Part shown: positions 18,799 through 27,454 of the stretch, piece by piece
Numbering within the stretch: position 1 is the stretch's first letter
Layout: every line of letters begins with the position of its first letter
DNA from: Stenotrophomonas maltophilia
GTDB lineage: Bacteria; Pseudomonadota; Gammaproteobacteria; Xanthomonadales; Xanthomonadaceae
DNA: 64,000 bases
Assembly: GCA_900113425.1 (NCBI GenBank)
Contig: FOZF01000004.1
Span: 124,001-188,000, forward strand
Direction of reading: 5' to 3'
Position numbers and translations under genes: made by a program
The notes under the pieces: model-generated
Database searches by the model: none
The model's input: the letters and a program-made list of their open reading frames with translations, nothing else
Told to the model about the DNA's origin: nothing

Positions 18799-18871
18799 GG
18801 TGCGGACCTTGGTCCGCACCGATGCCCGGATGCACGCCGAAGGAATGTGCCGACCAAGCTTGGCACCCACC
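18799..18871. repeat. REP-like palindromes between convergent trmL and gcdH
   Basis: GGTGCGGACC-tt-GGTCCGCACC (18799-18820) and GTGCCGACCAAGCTTGGCAC followed by CCACC (18847-18871). The second type, ending GGCACCCACC, recurs at 20098, 40421 and 46862. Confidence 0.6.
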
Positions 18872-18882
18872 GGAACCCGCTG

Positions 18883-20046
18883 TCAGAACGCGTTGATGCC
18901 TGTCAGTTCGCGGCCGATCACCAGCTGGTGCACGGTCTCGGTGCCTTCATAGGTGATCACCGATTCCAGGTTCAGCGCGTGCCGGATCGCCACGTGCTCG
19001 GTGGTGATGCCGGCGCCGCCGAGCAGGTCGCGGCATTCGCGGGCGATGTCGATGGCCATGCGGCAGTTGTTCCACTTGGCCAGGCTGACCTGCTGCGGCT
19101 GCAGCTTTCCGGCCTCCTTCAGGCGGCCCAGCTGCAGCACCAGCAACTGCGCGGTGGTGATGCGGCGCGCCATCTCGGCCAGCTTGATCTGCGCGCTCTG
19201 CGTGGCCGCCAGCGGGCGACCAAACAACACGCGTTCCTTGGCATAGCCCAGCGCTTCATCCAGGCAGGCAATGGCCGAGCCGATCGGGCCCCAGCTGATC
19301 CCGTAACGCGCCTGGGTCAGGCAGCCGAGCGGGCCCTTCAGGCCTTTCACGTTGGGCAGGCGGTGGCTGTCGGGCACGCGCACGTCGTCGAAGTACAGGG
19401 CACCGGTCAGCGAAGCGCGCAGGCTCATCTTGTGCTTGATCTCCTGCGTGGTGAAACCGGCCATGCCCTTCTCCAGCACGAAGCCCTGGATGCCGTCCTC
19501 GGTCTGTGCCCAGACGATGGCCAGGTCGGCCACCGGACCGCTGGTGATCCACATCTTGCTGCCGCTGATGCGCCAATCGCTTCCGTCGCGCACCGCGCGG
19601 GTCTTCATGCTGGCCGGGTCGGAACCGCCGTGCGCCTCGGTCAGCCCGAAGCAGCCGATCAGCTCGCCACGCGCCATCGCCGGCAACCACTGCCGGCGTT
19701 GTTCCTCGCTGCCGTAGGCGAAGATCGGGTACATGCACAGCGAACTCTGCACCGAGACGAAACTGCGCAGCCCTGAATCGCCACGTTCCAGCTCCTGACA
19801 GATCAACCCGTAGCTGACCGCCCCCATTTCTCCGCCACCGTACTCAGCCGGGAGGGTCGCGCCCAGCAGGCCCAGCGATGCGATCTCCGGTACCAGTTCG
19901 GCCGGGAAGCGCGCCTGGTCAAAGGCATCGCCGATGATCGGCAGCACGCGCTCGTTGGTGAAGCGGGCCACGCTGTCCTGTACGGCGCGCTCTTCTTCGC
20001 TGAGCAGGGAACGGACATCGAACAGGTCGTACGGATCCAGGGCCAT
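18883..20046 (-). CDS. gcdH: Glutaryl-CoA dehydrogenase
   Basis: 387 residues from ATG 20046 (MALDPYDLFD). Acyl-CoA dehydrogenase signatures are CFGLTEAHGGSDPASM and KMWITSGPVADLAIVW for FAD/substrate contacts, and the catalytic base Glu367 is in VITYEGTET. The GLRSFVSVQSSL segment is typical of glutaryl-CoA dehydrogenases, which oxidise and decarboxylate glutaryl-CoA in lysine/tryptophan breakdown. The divergently placed ETF-QO gene is the expected electron outlet. Longer in-frame starts up to 20076 add only non-conserved residues. Confidence 0.9.
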   Translation of the reverse strand: MALDPYDLFDVRSLLSEEERAVQDSVARFTNERVLPIIGDAFDQARFPAELVPEIASLGLLGATLPAEYGGGEMGAVSYGLICQELERGDSGLRSFVSVQSSLCMYPIFAYGSEEQRRQWLPAMARGELIGCFGLTEAHGGSDPASMKTRAVRDGSDWRISGSKMWITSGPVADLAIVWAQTEDGIQGFVLEKGMAGFTTQEIKHKMSLRASLTGALYFDDVRVPDSHRLPNVKGLKGPLGCLTQARYGISWGPIGSAIACLDEALGYAKERVLFGRPLAATQSAQIKLAEMARRITTAQLLVLQLGRLKEAGKLQPQQVSLAKWNNCRMAIDIARECRDLLGGAGITTEHVAIRHALNLESVITYEGTETVHQLVIGRELTGINAF

Positions 20047-20097
20047 GGCACTCACACGCAGTCGGGACCTAGCCATTGTCGGTCATCCGGGAAGAGC

Positions 20098-20122
20098 GTG
20101 CCGGCCAAGGTCGGCACCCACC
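20098..20122. repeat. REP-like palindrome GTGCCGGCC-GTCGGCAC
   Basis: Same GGCACCCACC-ending family as at 18847. It lies inside the 247-bp region between gcdH and the ETF-QO gene. Confidence 0.5.
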
Positions 20123-20293
20123 CGGCTGCGGGCGTACGCTGCACTGCAGCAATCACGATGTGAACATCGGCGATCTAGCTCGATCACGCCCGTCCCGGTA
20201 CCCTGACACATTCAAACAACCGTTTCGCCGTGGCTGCACGCGCGATTTCCAGGCAACCGCCGGTGTTCCTGCTGCCGGCACTACCCACGAGTC

Positions 20294-21979
20294 ATGCAAT
20301 CGATGAGCGCTGAAGCCAACGCCCTGCCCCCGCGTGAAGTAATGGAGTTCGACGTGGTGATCGTCGGTGCCGGCCCGGCCGGCCTGGCCACCGCGATCCG
20401 CCTGCGCCAGCGTGCGATCGAAGCCGGCCGCGAACTGTCGGTGTGCGTGCTGGAGAAGGGCTCCGAGCCCGGTGCACATGTTCTGTCCGGCGCGGTGATG
20501 GACCCGCGCGCCCTGACCGAACTGTTCCCGGACTGGGCCGAACGCGGTGCACCGCTGAAGCAGAAGGTTACCCGCGACGAATTCCTGTTCCTCAGCGAGA
20601 CCGGGTCGCGCAGCACGCCCAATGCGCTGCTGCCGGAGTGCTTCCACAACGAAGGCAACTACATCATCAGCCTGGGCGAAGTAACCCGCTGGCTGGCGCA
20701 GCAGGCCGAGGCGCTGGAAGTGGCGATCTTCCCCGGCTTCGCCGCGGCCGAGGTGCTGTACGGCGACAACGGCGAAGTGATCGGCGTGGCCACCGGCGAC
20801 ATGGGCATCGAGAAGGACGGCAGCATCGGCCCGGCCTTCGAGCGCGGCATGGCGCTGCACGCCAAGTACACGGTCTTTGCCGAAGGCGCGCGCGGCCACC
20901 TTGGCCGCCAGCTGATCGCCCGTTACAGGCTCGATGAAGGCAAGGACCCGCAGGCCTACGGCATCGGCATCAAGGAACTGTGGCAGATCGACCCGGCCAG
21001 GCATGAGCCCGGGCTGGTGGTGCATGCGGCCGGCTGGCCGCTGGACAGCGACACCTACGGCGGCGCGTTCCTGTACCACGCCGACGGCGGCAAGGTCGCC
21101 ATCGGCTACGTGGTCGGCCTGGACTACAAGAACCCATGGCTGAGCCCGTTCGAGGAATTCCAGCGCTTCAAGACCCATCCGAATATCCGCAAGCACCTGG
21201 AAGGCGGTACCCGCATCGGCTACGGCGCGCGTGCGATCACCGCCGGCGGCCTGCTGTCGCTGCCGAAGACGGTGTTCCCCGGTGGCGCGCTGGTCGGTTG
21301 CGAGGCCGGTTATCTCAATGCCAGCCGCATCAAGGGCAGCCACGCCGCCATCAAGACCGGCATGCTGTGCGCCGACGCCGCGTTCGAGGCGCTGGCCGCC
21401 AACCGCCAGCACGATGAGCTAAGCGCCTATCCGAAGGCCTTCGAAGCCAGCTGGCTGTTCACCGAACTGCAGCAGGCCAAGAACTTCAAGCAGTGGTTCA
21501 AGAAGGGCCAGACCGTGGCCACGCTGATGACCGGCGTGGAGCAGTGGCTGCTGCCCAAGCTGGGCGTGCGCAATCCGCCGTGGACCCTGCACCGTACGCA
21601 GCCGGACCATGCGTGCCTGGAACCGGCCGCGAAGCACACCCGCATCGCCTATCCCAAGCCCGATGGCGTGCTGACCTTCGACCGTCTCAGTTCGGTGTTC
21701 CTGAGCAGCACCAACCACGACGAGAACCAGCCCAGCCACCTGACGCTGAAGGATCCCAGCATTCCGGTGAAGGTGAACCTGGCCGAATATGCAGGTCCGG
21801 AGGCACGCTACTGCCCGGCCGGCGTGTACGAGTTCGTCGGCCAGGACAGCGACACGCGCCTGCAGATCAACGCGCAGAACTGCGTGCACTGCAAAACCTG
21901 CGACATCAAGGATCCCACCCAGAACATCGTCTGGGTGACCCCCCAGGGCGGCGGCGGCCCGAACTACTCGGGCATGTGA
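20294..21979 (+). CDS. Electron transfer flavoprotein-ubiquinone oxidoreductase
   Basis: 561 residues. The FAD-binding Rossmann motif is VVIVGAGPAGLATAI, and further ETF-QO segments include KGSEPGAHVLSGAVMDPRAL and PGGALVGCEAGYLN. The C-terminal 4Fe-4S domain has Cys in RYCPAGVYEF and in NCVHCKTCDIKDP. It passes electrons from acyl-CoA dehydrogenases through ETF to ubiquinone at the inner membrane. It is divergent from gcdH, one of its client dehydrogenases. A second in-frame ATG is at 20303. Confidence 0.95.
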   Translation: MQSMSAEANALPPREVMEFDVVIVGAGPAGLATAIRLRQRAIEAGRELSVCVLEKGSEPGAHVLSGAVMDPRALTELFPDWAERGAPLKQKVTRDEFLFLSETGSRSTPNALLPECFHNEGNYIISLGEVTRWLAQQAEALEVAIFPGFAAAEVLYGDNGEVIGVATGDMGIEKDGSIGPAFERGMALHAKYTVFAEGARGHLGRQLIARYRLDEGKDPQAYGIGIKELWQIDPARHEPGLVVHAAGWPLDSDTYGGAFLYHADGGKVAIGYVVGLDYKNPWLSPFEEFQRFKTHPNIRKHLEGGTRIGYGARAITAGGLLSLPKTVFPGGALVGCEAGYLNASRIKGSHAAIKTGMLCADAAFEALAANRQHDELSAYPKAFEASWLFTELQQAKNFKQWFKKGQTVATLMTGVEQWLLPKLGVRNPPWTLHRTQPDHACLEPAAKHTRIAYPKPDGVLTFDRLSSVFLSSTNHDENQPSHLTLKDPSIPVKVNLAEYAGPEARYCPAGVYEFVGQDSDTRLQINAQNCVHCKTCDIKDPTQNIVWVTPQGGGGPNYSGM

Positions 21980-22030
21980 CCGCAGCGGGCTGCGACCGCG
22001 TGTCGCAGCCCGGCGCGCGGCGGCCACGGC

Positions 22031-22036
22031 TATCCT
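22031..22036 (+). promoter_or_regulatory. -10 hexamer TATCCT, leaderless start of cytochrome c gene
   Basis: TATCCT is followed by 8 nt and the ATG at 22045. Confidence 0.4.
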
Positions 22037-22044
22037 CCTCGCCC

Positions 22045-22446
22045 ATGCGTGCCTTCCGTCTGCTCCCTGCCCTCTTCCTGCTGCTGGCGTGCAGCGGCTG
22101 CCAGCGCACGGCCACGCCACCGGCCACGCCCGAACAGGCGCGACAGCAGGCGATGCAGCGCGCGTTCGAACTGTGTGCGGGCTGCCACACGGTGCAGGCC
22201 GGTGGCATCCACCGGTTCGGCCCCAACCTGCACGGCGTGATCGGACGCCGCGCCGGCAGCCTGCCCGACTATGGCTATTCGCAGGGCATGCGCCGGGCCG
22301 ACATCGTCTGGACCGCACAGACCCTGGACGCCTTCCTGCAGTCACCGACGCAGCAGGTGCCCGGCACGCGCATGTACAACGCCTTTCCCAGCGCCGAACG
22401 ACGTGCGCTGGTGATCGCTTACCTGCAGCAGCAGTCCGCTCAGTGA
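22045..22446 (+). CDS. Small class I cytochrome c, lipoprotein
   Basis: 133 residues. The N-terminus (LLPALFLLLACSGC) is a lipoprotein signal. One haem c site CAGCH is followed by HRFGPNLHGVIGRRAG and a distal region with RMYNAFPS; a Met in PGTRMYNAFP is the likely sixth ligand. This is the cytochrome c550/c2-like layout, a soluble-domain electron carrier anchored to a membrane in the periplasm. The 3' end overlaps the convergent kinase gene by 7 nt. Confidence 0.87.
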   Translation: MRAFRLLPALFLLLACSGCQRTATPPATPEQARQQAMQRAFELCAGCHTVQAGGIHRFGPNLHGVIGRRAGSLPDYGYSQGMRRADIVWTAQTLDAFLQSPTQQVPGTRMYNAFPSAERRALVIAYLQQQSAQ

Positions 22447-25400
22447 GACAGCCCCTGCAGCTGCTGCTGCAGGCGTGACAGGAACGCCTGGACCTCGGCG
22501 AACAACGGCGCGCTGTCGACTTCCCCGGCATCTTCCAGGCGTTCGACCAGGGCATTGGCCTGCATTGCCAGCGCATGCGCACCCACCGCCCCGAGCCCGC
22601 CGGCCTGGCGATGCAGGTGCAAGGCGGCGGCCTCGCGGTCGCCGGCCTGCACCGCACGCTGCGCGGCCGCGATGTCCACCTCGCTCGCCTGCAGCAGGGT
22701 GGCGGCCAGCTGCACGGCGACCGCATGCGAACCGAAGCGCCGCTGCAGGCCCGCCAGGTCCAGCGATGCGTCGCCGTCCACCGCTGCGGACGGCTCTGCG
22801 CTCGCCTCCTGTGGCGCCACGGCTGCCTGCGGCAGCCATCGCATCAACGCCGCGCGCAGCGTAGCCAGCGACAAAGGCTTGGCCAGCACCTCATCCATGC
22901 CGGCCTCGCGGCAACGTCGTGCGTCGTCGTCCAGCACACTGGCCGTCAATGCCAGTACCGGCATGCGCGGCTGGCCCTGGCGGCCCTCGCGCTCGCGCAG
23001 CAGGCGGGTGAACGCAAAGCCATCGAGAACCGGCATGCGGCAATCGGTGATCACCAGGTCGAAGCGTTCCGACGCCAACCGGTCCAGCGCCTGCTGGCCA
23101 TCACTCACCAGCACATGCGGAAGGCCCAGCTGCTGCAGCCGCCAGGCCATCATCGCCTGGTTGGTCGGATGATCCTCGATCACCAGCACGCGGCTCTGGC
23201 GCAGCGCGGTGGGCAGCAGCGCCGCCTGCTCGTGCTCGCTCGCCAGCACGGCGACGTCCTCGATGCCGGCCTCCACCAGCGACAGACGGACCTCCGCGCG
23301 GGTGCCCTCGCCAAGCGTGCTCTGCAGGGTCAACGTGCCGTCCATCATCTGCACCAGCCGCTGGCAGATGCTCAGGCCCAGGCCGGTTCCGCCATGGTCG
23401 CGCTGGATGTAGGCACCGGCCTGGGTGAACGGCGCGAACAGGTGCTGCAGCTGGTCCGGCGCGATGCCCATGCCGGTATCGGTGACGCTCAGGCACAACG
23501 GCTGGCTGCCATCGGCGGTCGTCGGTCCAAGCACCTCCAGCCGCAGCCACACCTCGCCCTGCGCGGTGAACTTGATGGCATTGCTGAGCAGGTTGAAGAC
23601 GATCTGCCGCAGGCGCACGCCATCCACTTCGTGCGCCGGAGCTAGGTGCGGATCGATCTGCACGTGCAGGGCCAGGCCACGCGCGCTGGCCTGCGCCGAC
23701 ATCAGCCGGCACACGCCTTCCAGCAGGGTCCGCAGCGACAACGGCACCGGCTCCAGGCGCAGTGCGCCAGCTTCGATACGCGAGTAGTCGAGGATGTCAT
23801 CGAGGATCTGCCGCAGCATCTGCGCCGAATCCTCGATCACGGCAAGGATGCGCTGCTGTTCGGCATCCAGCGGCGAGTGCGCCAGCACTTCCAGCATGCC
23901 CAGCACACCACTCATCGGCGTGCGGATCTCATGACTCATCGTGGCCAGGAAGCGTGATTTGGCCTCAGCCGCCTGTTCTGCTTCGATCTTCGCCGCCGCC
24001 AGCGCATCGGCCTGTGCGCGTGCCTGGGTCACGTCCACCCAGTAACCGCTCCAGGTAACGGCGCCGGCCTCGGTGACGTAGGGGTGGGCCTGGCTGCGTA
24101 CCCAGCGCGCGGGCGTGCCGTCATCACCCGGCAGCAGGCGGAACTCGAAGGCCAGCGGCGCGAACTGGCGGGCCGCCTGGTCGATGGCCTGCAGCACGGC
24201 CTGGCGGTCGGTGTCCTCGATCCGCGCCAGCAGCGCCTGCGCATCCTGCTCGGCACGCTGCCGCGGAATGCCGAACAGTGCCTGCAGGTCGCCAGCGATG
24301 AAGGGGAAGGCCAGGCTGCCGTCCGCGTCGCGACGTGCCTGGTAGACGACCGCAGGCAGATTGTCGGTGACCTCGGCCAAGCGCTGCTCCAGATGGCGGC
24401 GACCGGCCACCTCCCGGCGCAGCCGCCAGTGACCGACGCCATGCACCACCGCCCCGGTCAGCAGCACCAGCAGCAGCGGAATCCCCCAATGCAGCACGGC
24501 GTCCCAGTCCACGCCACTGCGATACTCCACGGCCAGCCAGTCGCCCCGCAGCGCCTCATGCTCCCGCGGTGACATCTGCAGCAGCAGGCGGTCGAAGGTG
24601 GTCGCCAAAGCGGCATGGCGACGGTCGACCGCCAGCGCCAGCTGGTCGCCGAATCCGGCCGGCGCAAGGATCTGCAGACGGCCCGGGAAGCGGTTGCGCA
24701 ACAGGTGATCGACCAGGACCAGATTGCCCACGTAGGCATCGGCCTCGCCATCGGCCAATCGCTGCAACGCCTGCTCGCCACTGCGCGCGGGAATGATCTT
24801 TGCCCGTGGCGCCTGCTGCAGCACGTAGCCGCGCAGGCGTTCCGGGTCGGACAGCAGCACGCGCTTGCCCTGCAGATCGGCCAGCCCGAGGATCGCCGGG
24901 CTGTCGCGCGTGCCGACGATCACGCTCGGCACGCTGATGAAGGGCTGGCTGAACACCCAGTCCGGTCCCAGGTAGCGCGAATCGGTGGGAATGCCCATCA
25001 CCGCCTGCACTTCACCCTGCAACGCCTTCTCGCGCACCTCGAACCAGTCATGGCTGGTTTCGACCTGCAGGTTGGCGCCGACCTGGATCAGCCGCCGCAG
25101 GTACTCGCTGGTCAGGCCGCTGGGCTGGCCGTCGTCGTCGGTGAACGAAAGCGGCGCGGCATTGGGCGCGAAGGTGATCTTCAACGGCTGCTGCAGCACG
25201 CGCTTTTCGGCCTGGCTCAGGGCCAGCTGCGCCGACGCGGACCATTCCGGGGGCCGCAGCCAGCGCTGGGCCAGCGCGTCCCGCTGCGCCTGGCTGGTGG
25301 CAGCCAGCGCGAGATCCAGTGCCTCGGCCAGCGGTTGCTTGCTGTTGGGGACGCCGAAGTGCGCCCGCTCCGGCGGCAGATCGCTGGGCCGCAGCAGCAC

Positions 25401-26045
25401 TACTCCCTTCAGCTGATGGGCCGCGATCAGCTCGGTGGCGACATAGGCATTACCGATATAGACGTCGGCCTTGTCGTCTCTGACCATCTGCAACGCCGTC
25501 AAAGTGCCATTTGCGACAAGTTGTCGAGCGCGTGGAAATCGTGCACGCACCTGCGGTGCGGTCAGGAAATCCTGCTCGATCACGACGCGCAGTCCGTCAA
25601 GATCCGGCATCTCCGAAGCACGCAGGTCTCCAGGTCGTCCGACCACCGCCAGCGGCGCTTCGACATAGGCCGAGGTGTAGACCATGCAACGGGTTCGGTC
25701 GGCACTGAGGCCGATGTTCATGACCACATCGATTTCGCCCCGGCATGCCGCGTCCAGCACGGATGTCCAGTCCGGATAGCGGCGTGCCTCGACTTTCACG
25801 CCCAAACGACGGGCCAAAAGCGACAAGTAGTCCGGTCCCAGGCCGACCTGCTGGCCTTCGTGGATCGACTCGAAAGGGGGCCAACCGCTGTCATACTGCC
25901 CGACGACGATGCGAGGGTGCGCGGTCAGGTATTCGCGTTGTAGGGGACTCAACGGCAATGGGCCTGGCGCGAGTTGCGCCCAGGCGACGGCAGGACCCAA
26001 CATGGCCAGCAGCAGGACCCGCCCGCGAACAGCCCAGCTACGCAT
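22440..26045 (-). CDS. BvgS/EvgS-type hybrid sensor histidine kinase with two periplasmic solute-binding domains
   Basis: 1201 residues. Order: signal peptide; two tandem SBP_bac_3-like domains (about 30-270 and 285-510); one transmembrane helix (about 520-540); PAS domain (about 565-690); HisKA with His705 (MSHEIRTPMSG); HATPase (GTGLGLSICQRL); receiver with Asp1001 (VITDCRMP); and a C-terminal Hpt domain with His1145 (HLHRQAGGLGA). This is a complete unorthodox phosphorelay, His-Asp-His, which should pass phosphate to the divergent NarL-type regulator at 26121. The ligand is unknown; periplasmic SBP domains suggest amino acids or another small molecule. Confidence 0.92.
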   Translation of the reverse strand: MRSWAVRGRVLLLAMLGPAVAWAQLAPGPLPLSPLQREYLTAHPRIVVGQYDSGWPPFESIHEGQQVGLGPDYLSLLARRLGVKVEARRYPDWTSVLDAACRGEIDVVMNIGLSADRTRCMVYTSAYVEAPLAVVGRPGDLRASEMPDLDGLRVVIEQDFLTAPQVRARFPRARQLVANGTLTALQMVRDDKADVYIGNAYVATELIAAHQLKGVVLLRPSDLPPERAHFGVPNSKQPLAEALDLALAATSQAQRDALAQRWLRPPEWSASAQLALSQAEKRVLQQPLKITFAPNAAPLSFTDDDGQPSGLTSEYLRRLIQVGANLQVETSHDWFEVREKALQGEVQAVMGIPTDSRYLGPDWVFSQPFISVPSVIVGTRDSPAILGLADLQGKRVLLSDPERLRGYVLQQAPRAKIIPARSGEQALQRLADGEADAYVGNLVLVDHLLRNRFPGRLQILAPAGFGDQLALAVDRRHAALATTFDRLLLQMSPREHEALRGDWLAVEYRSGVDWDAVLHWGIPLLLVLLTGAVVHGVGHWRLRREVAGRRHLEQRLAEVTDNLPAVVYQARRDADGSLAFPFIAGDLQALFGIPRQRAEQDAQALLARIEDTDRQAVLQAIDQAARQFAPLAFEFRLLPGDDGTPARWVRSQAHPYVTEAGAVTWSGYWVDVTQARAQADALAAAKIEAEQAAEAKSRFLATMSHEIRTPMSGVLGMLEVLAHSPLDAEQQRILAVIEDSAQMLRQILDDILDYSRIEAGALRLEPVPLSLRTLLEGVCRLMSAQASARGLALHVQIDPHLAPAHEVDGVRLRQIVFNLLSNAIKFTAQGEVWLRLEVLGPTTADGSQPLCLSVTDTGMGIAPDQLQHLFAPFTQAGAYIQRDHGGTGLGLSICQRLVQMMDGTLTLQSTLGEGTRAEVRLSLVEAGIEDVAVLASEHEQAALLPTALRQSRVLVIEDHPTNQAMMAWRLQQLGLPHVLVSDGQQALDRLASERFDLVITDCRMPVLDGFAFTRLLREREGRQGQPRMPVLALTASVLDDDARRCREAGMDEVLAKPLSLATLRAALMRWLPQAAVAPQEASAEPSAAVDGDASLDLAGLQRRFGSHAVAVQLAATLLQASEVDIAAAQRAVQAGDREAAALHLHRQAGGLGAVGAHALAMQANALVERLEDAGEVDSAPLFAEVQAFLSRLQQQLQGLSH

Positions 26046-26109
26046 CGGCGTTGATCTCCTAGAATCCTGCCAGGAGCCGCGATGGTCGCGGTCCGGCGTG
26101 CCCGGTGGT

Positions 26110-26115
26110 CATACT
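26110..26115 (+). promoter_or_regulatory. -10 hexamer CATACT of the response regulator gene
   Basis: CATACT is followed by 5 nt and the ATG at 26121, so the mRNA is probably leaderless. It lies in the 75-bp divergent intergenic region. Confidence 0.45.
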
Positions 26116-26120
26116 AGAGC

Positions 26121-26759
26121 ATGAGCTTGCGCATCATCATCGCAGACGACCACCCCGTGGTCCGTATCGGAACCCGCGCCGTCATCGAGTCCAGCGGCGT
26201 CGGCCAGGTCGTCGGTGAAGCCGACAGTGCCCAGGCACTGATGGCGCTCCTGACCAGCCAGCCATGCGACCTGCTGGTCACCGACTATTCGATGCCCGGC
26301 AGTCCCCAGGCCGATGGCTTCGCCATGATCGGCATGATCCGGCGCCGCCACCCCGACCTCAAGGTGCTGATGCTCAGCGTTTCCAGCAACCTGGCCATCC
26401 TGCGCATGGTGCTCGACAGCGGCGTGCTGGGCCTGGTCGACAAGAGTTCGTCGATGGACGAGCTGCCGCAGGCGATCCAGGCGGTGAACCGCGGCCAGCT
26501 CTATATCAGCCGCAGCCTGCGCGAGCGGGTCGAGGCCGCCGGCAGCTGGCGCATGCGCGAAGGCGACGGCAAGCCGCTGTCCCCGCGCGAACTGGAAGTG
26601 CTGCGGTTGCTGGGCACCGGCATGACGGTGAAGGAGATCTCGCTGCAGCTGCACAAGAGCGTCAGCACCATCAGCCGGCAGAAGGGCGATGCGATGCTGA
26701 AGCTGGGCCTGAAGGGCGATGCGGAGCTGTTCGACTATCTGCGTGACGGCAAAATCTGA
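26121..26759 (+). CDS. NarL/LuxR-family response regulator (BvgA/EvgA-like)
   Basis: 212 residues. The receiver domain has the acidic pair ADDH at 8-11, phospho-acceptor Asp55 (VTDYSMPG) and Lys in LVDKSSS. The C-terminal LuxR-type HTH (PLSPRELEVLRLLGTGMTVKEISLQLHKS; about 148-205) binds DNA. It faces the 1201-residue hybrid kinase across 75 bp, so the two are almost certainly a cognate pair of the BvgAS/EvgAS type. Target genes are not evident from the neighbours. Confidence 0.92.
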   Translation: MSLRIIIADDHPVVRIGTRAVIESSGVGQVVGEADSAQALMALLTSQPCDLLVTDYSMPGSPQADGFAMIGMIRRRHPDLKVLMLSVSSNLAILRMVLDSGVLGLVDKSSSMDELPQAIQAVNRGQLYISRSLRERVEAAGSWRMREGDGKPLSPRELEVLRLLGTGMTVKEISLQLHKSVSTISRQKGDAMLKLGLKGDAELFDYLRDGKI

Positions 26760-26947
26760 ATCCTGTCCATCCGGCGGTTGAACTTTCAGGCACGCTTCAT
26801 GCCGCCTGACGCTAGATGAATACGCACGCCGCCCAGTGGCCCACGCAATGTTCCGGCAATCTCCGGGCGCCAGCGTGGTCACTACGGCAGCCGGGGCGCC
26901 CGCGCCCTCCCTGCCCACCGTGGCATGCCCCTACAGGAGAACCGAAC

Positions 26948-27331
26948 ATGCTCAGTACTTCCGCTCTCAGCTTCCGTGGCGTGGCGATGGCCCTGGCCCT
27001 GCTGGCCGGTGTCGCCGTGGTCAGCGACGCCAGCGCCATGTCGAGGAAGGACAAGCGCACCGTCGTCGGTGCGGTGGTGGGCGGCGTCGCCGGCCACCTG
27101 ATCTCCAACGGCGATCCGGCCGCCACCGTCGGCGGTGCCGTGGCCGGCGGCGCGATCGGCAACCTGACCACCCCGGACCGCCACGACCGTCGTTATGACC
27201 GCCGCTACGACCGCGGCTACCAGCGCGGCTACGACCGGGGCTATGGCTATCGGGACCGCGGCCATGACCGCCGCTGGCGCGACAGCGATCGCCGCTACTA
27301 CCACGACCGTGGTCGCCACCGCGGCTGGTAA
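26948..27331 (+). CDS. Glycine-zipper protein with Arg/Asp/Tyr-rich tail
   Basis: 127 residues: signal peptide (residues 1 to about 30), a glycine-zipper pair (VVGAVVGGVAGHLI and VGGAVAGGAIGNL; about 39-75) of the kind found in outer-membrane-associated small proteins, then a hydrophilic C-terminus of RYDR/RGY repeats. Function unknown; likely envelope-located. AGGAGA is 9 nt before ATG 26948. About 190 bp upstream contain no gene. A TTGAAC and the sequence GCTAGA there may be promoter elements but the spacing is poor. Confidence 0.78.
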   Translation: MLSTSALSFRGVAMALALLAGVAVVSDASAMSRKDKRTVVGAVVGGVAGHLISNGDPAATVGGAVAGGAIGNLTTPDRHDRRYDRRYDRGYQRGYDRGYGYRDRGHDRRWRDSDRRYYHDRGRHRGW

Positions 27332-27361
27332 CCCTCGCCGGCACTGCCCGGCATCACCGGC

Positions 27362-27388
27362 AACGGGCGGGTCGATGACCCGCCCGTT
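27362..27388 (+). terminator. 12-bp hairpin after the glycine-zipper gene
   Basis: AACGGGCGGGTC-gat-GACCCGCCCGTT, followed by TG. Very stable stem with a 3-nt loop and short U stretch. Confidence 0.6.
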
Positions 27389-27454
27389 TGCGTCCGGGCC
27401 GTCCATGGCGTTGAATGCGCAGCCCTGGATGACTCCTTTGCCCCCGGCCCCCGC

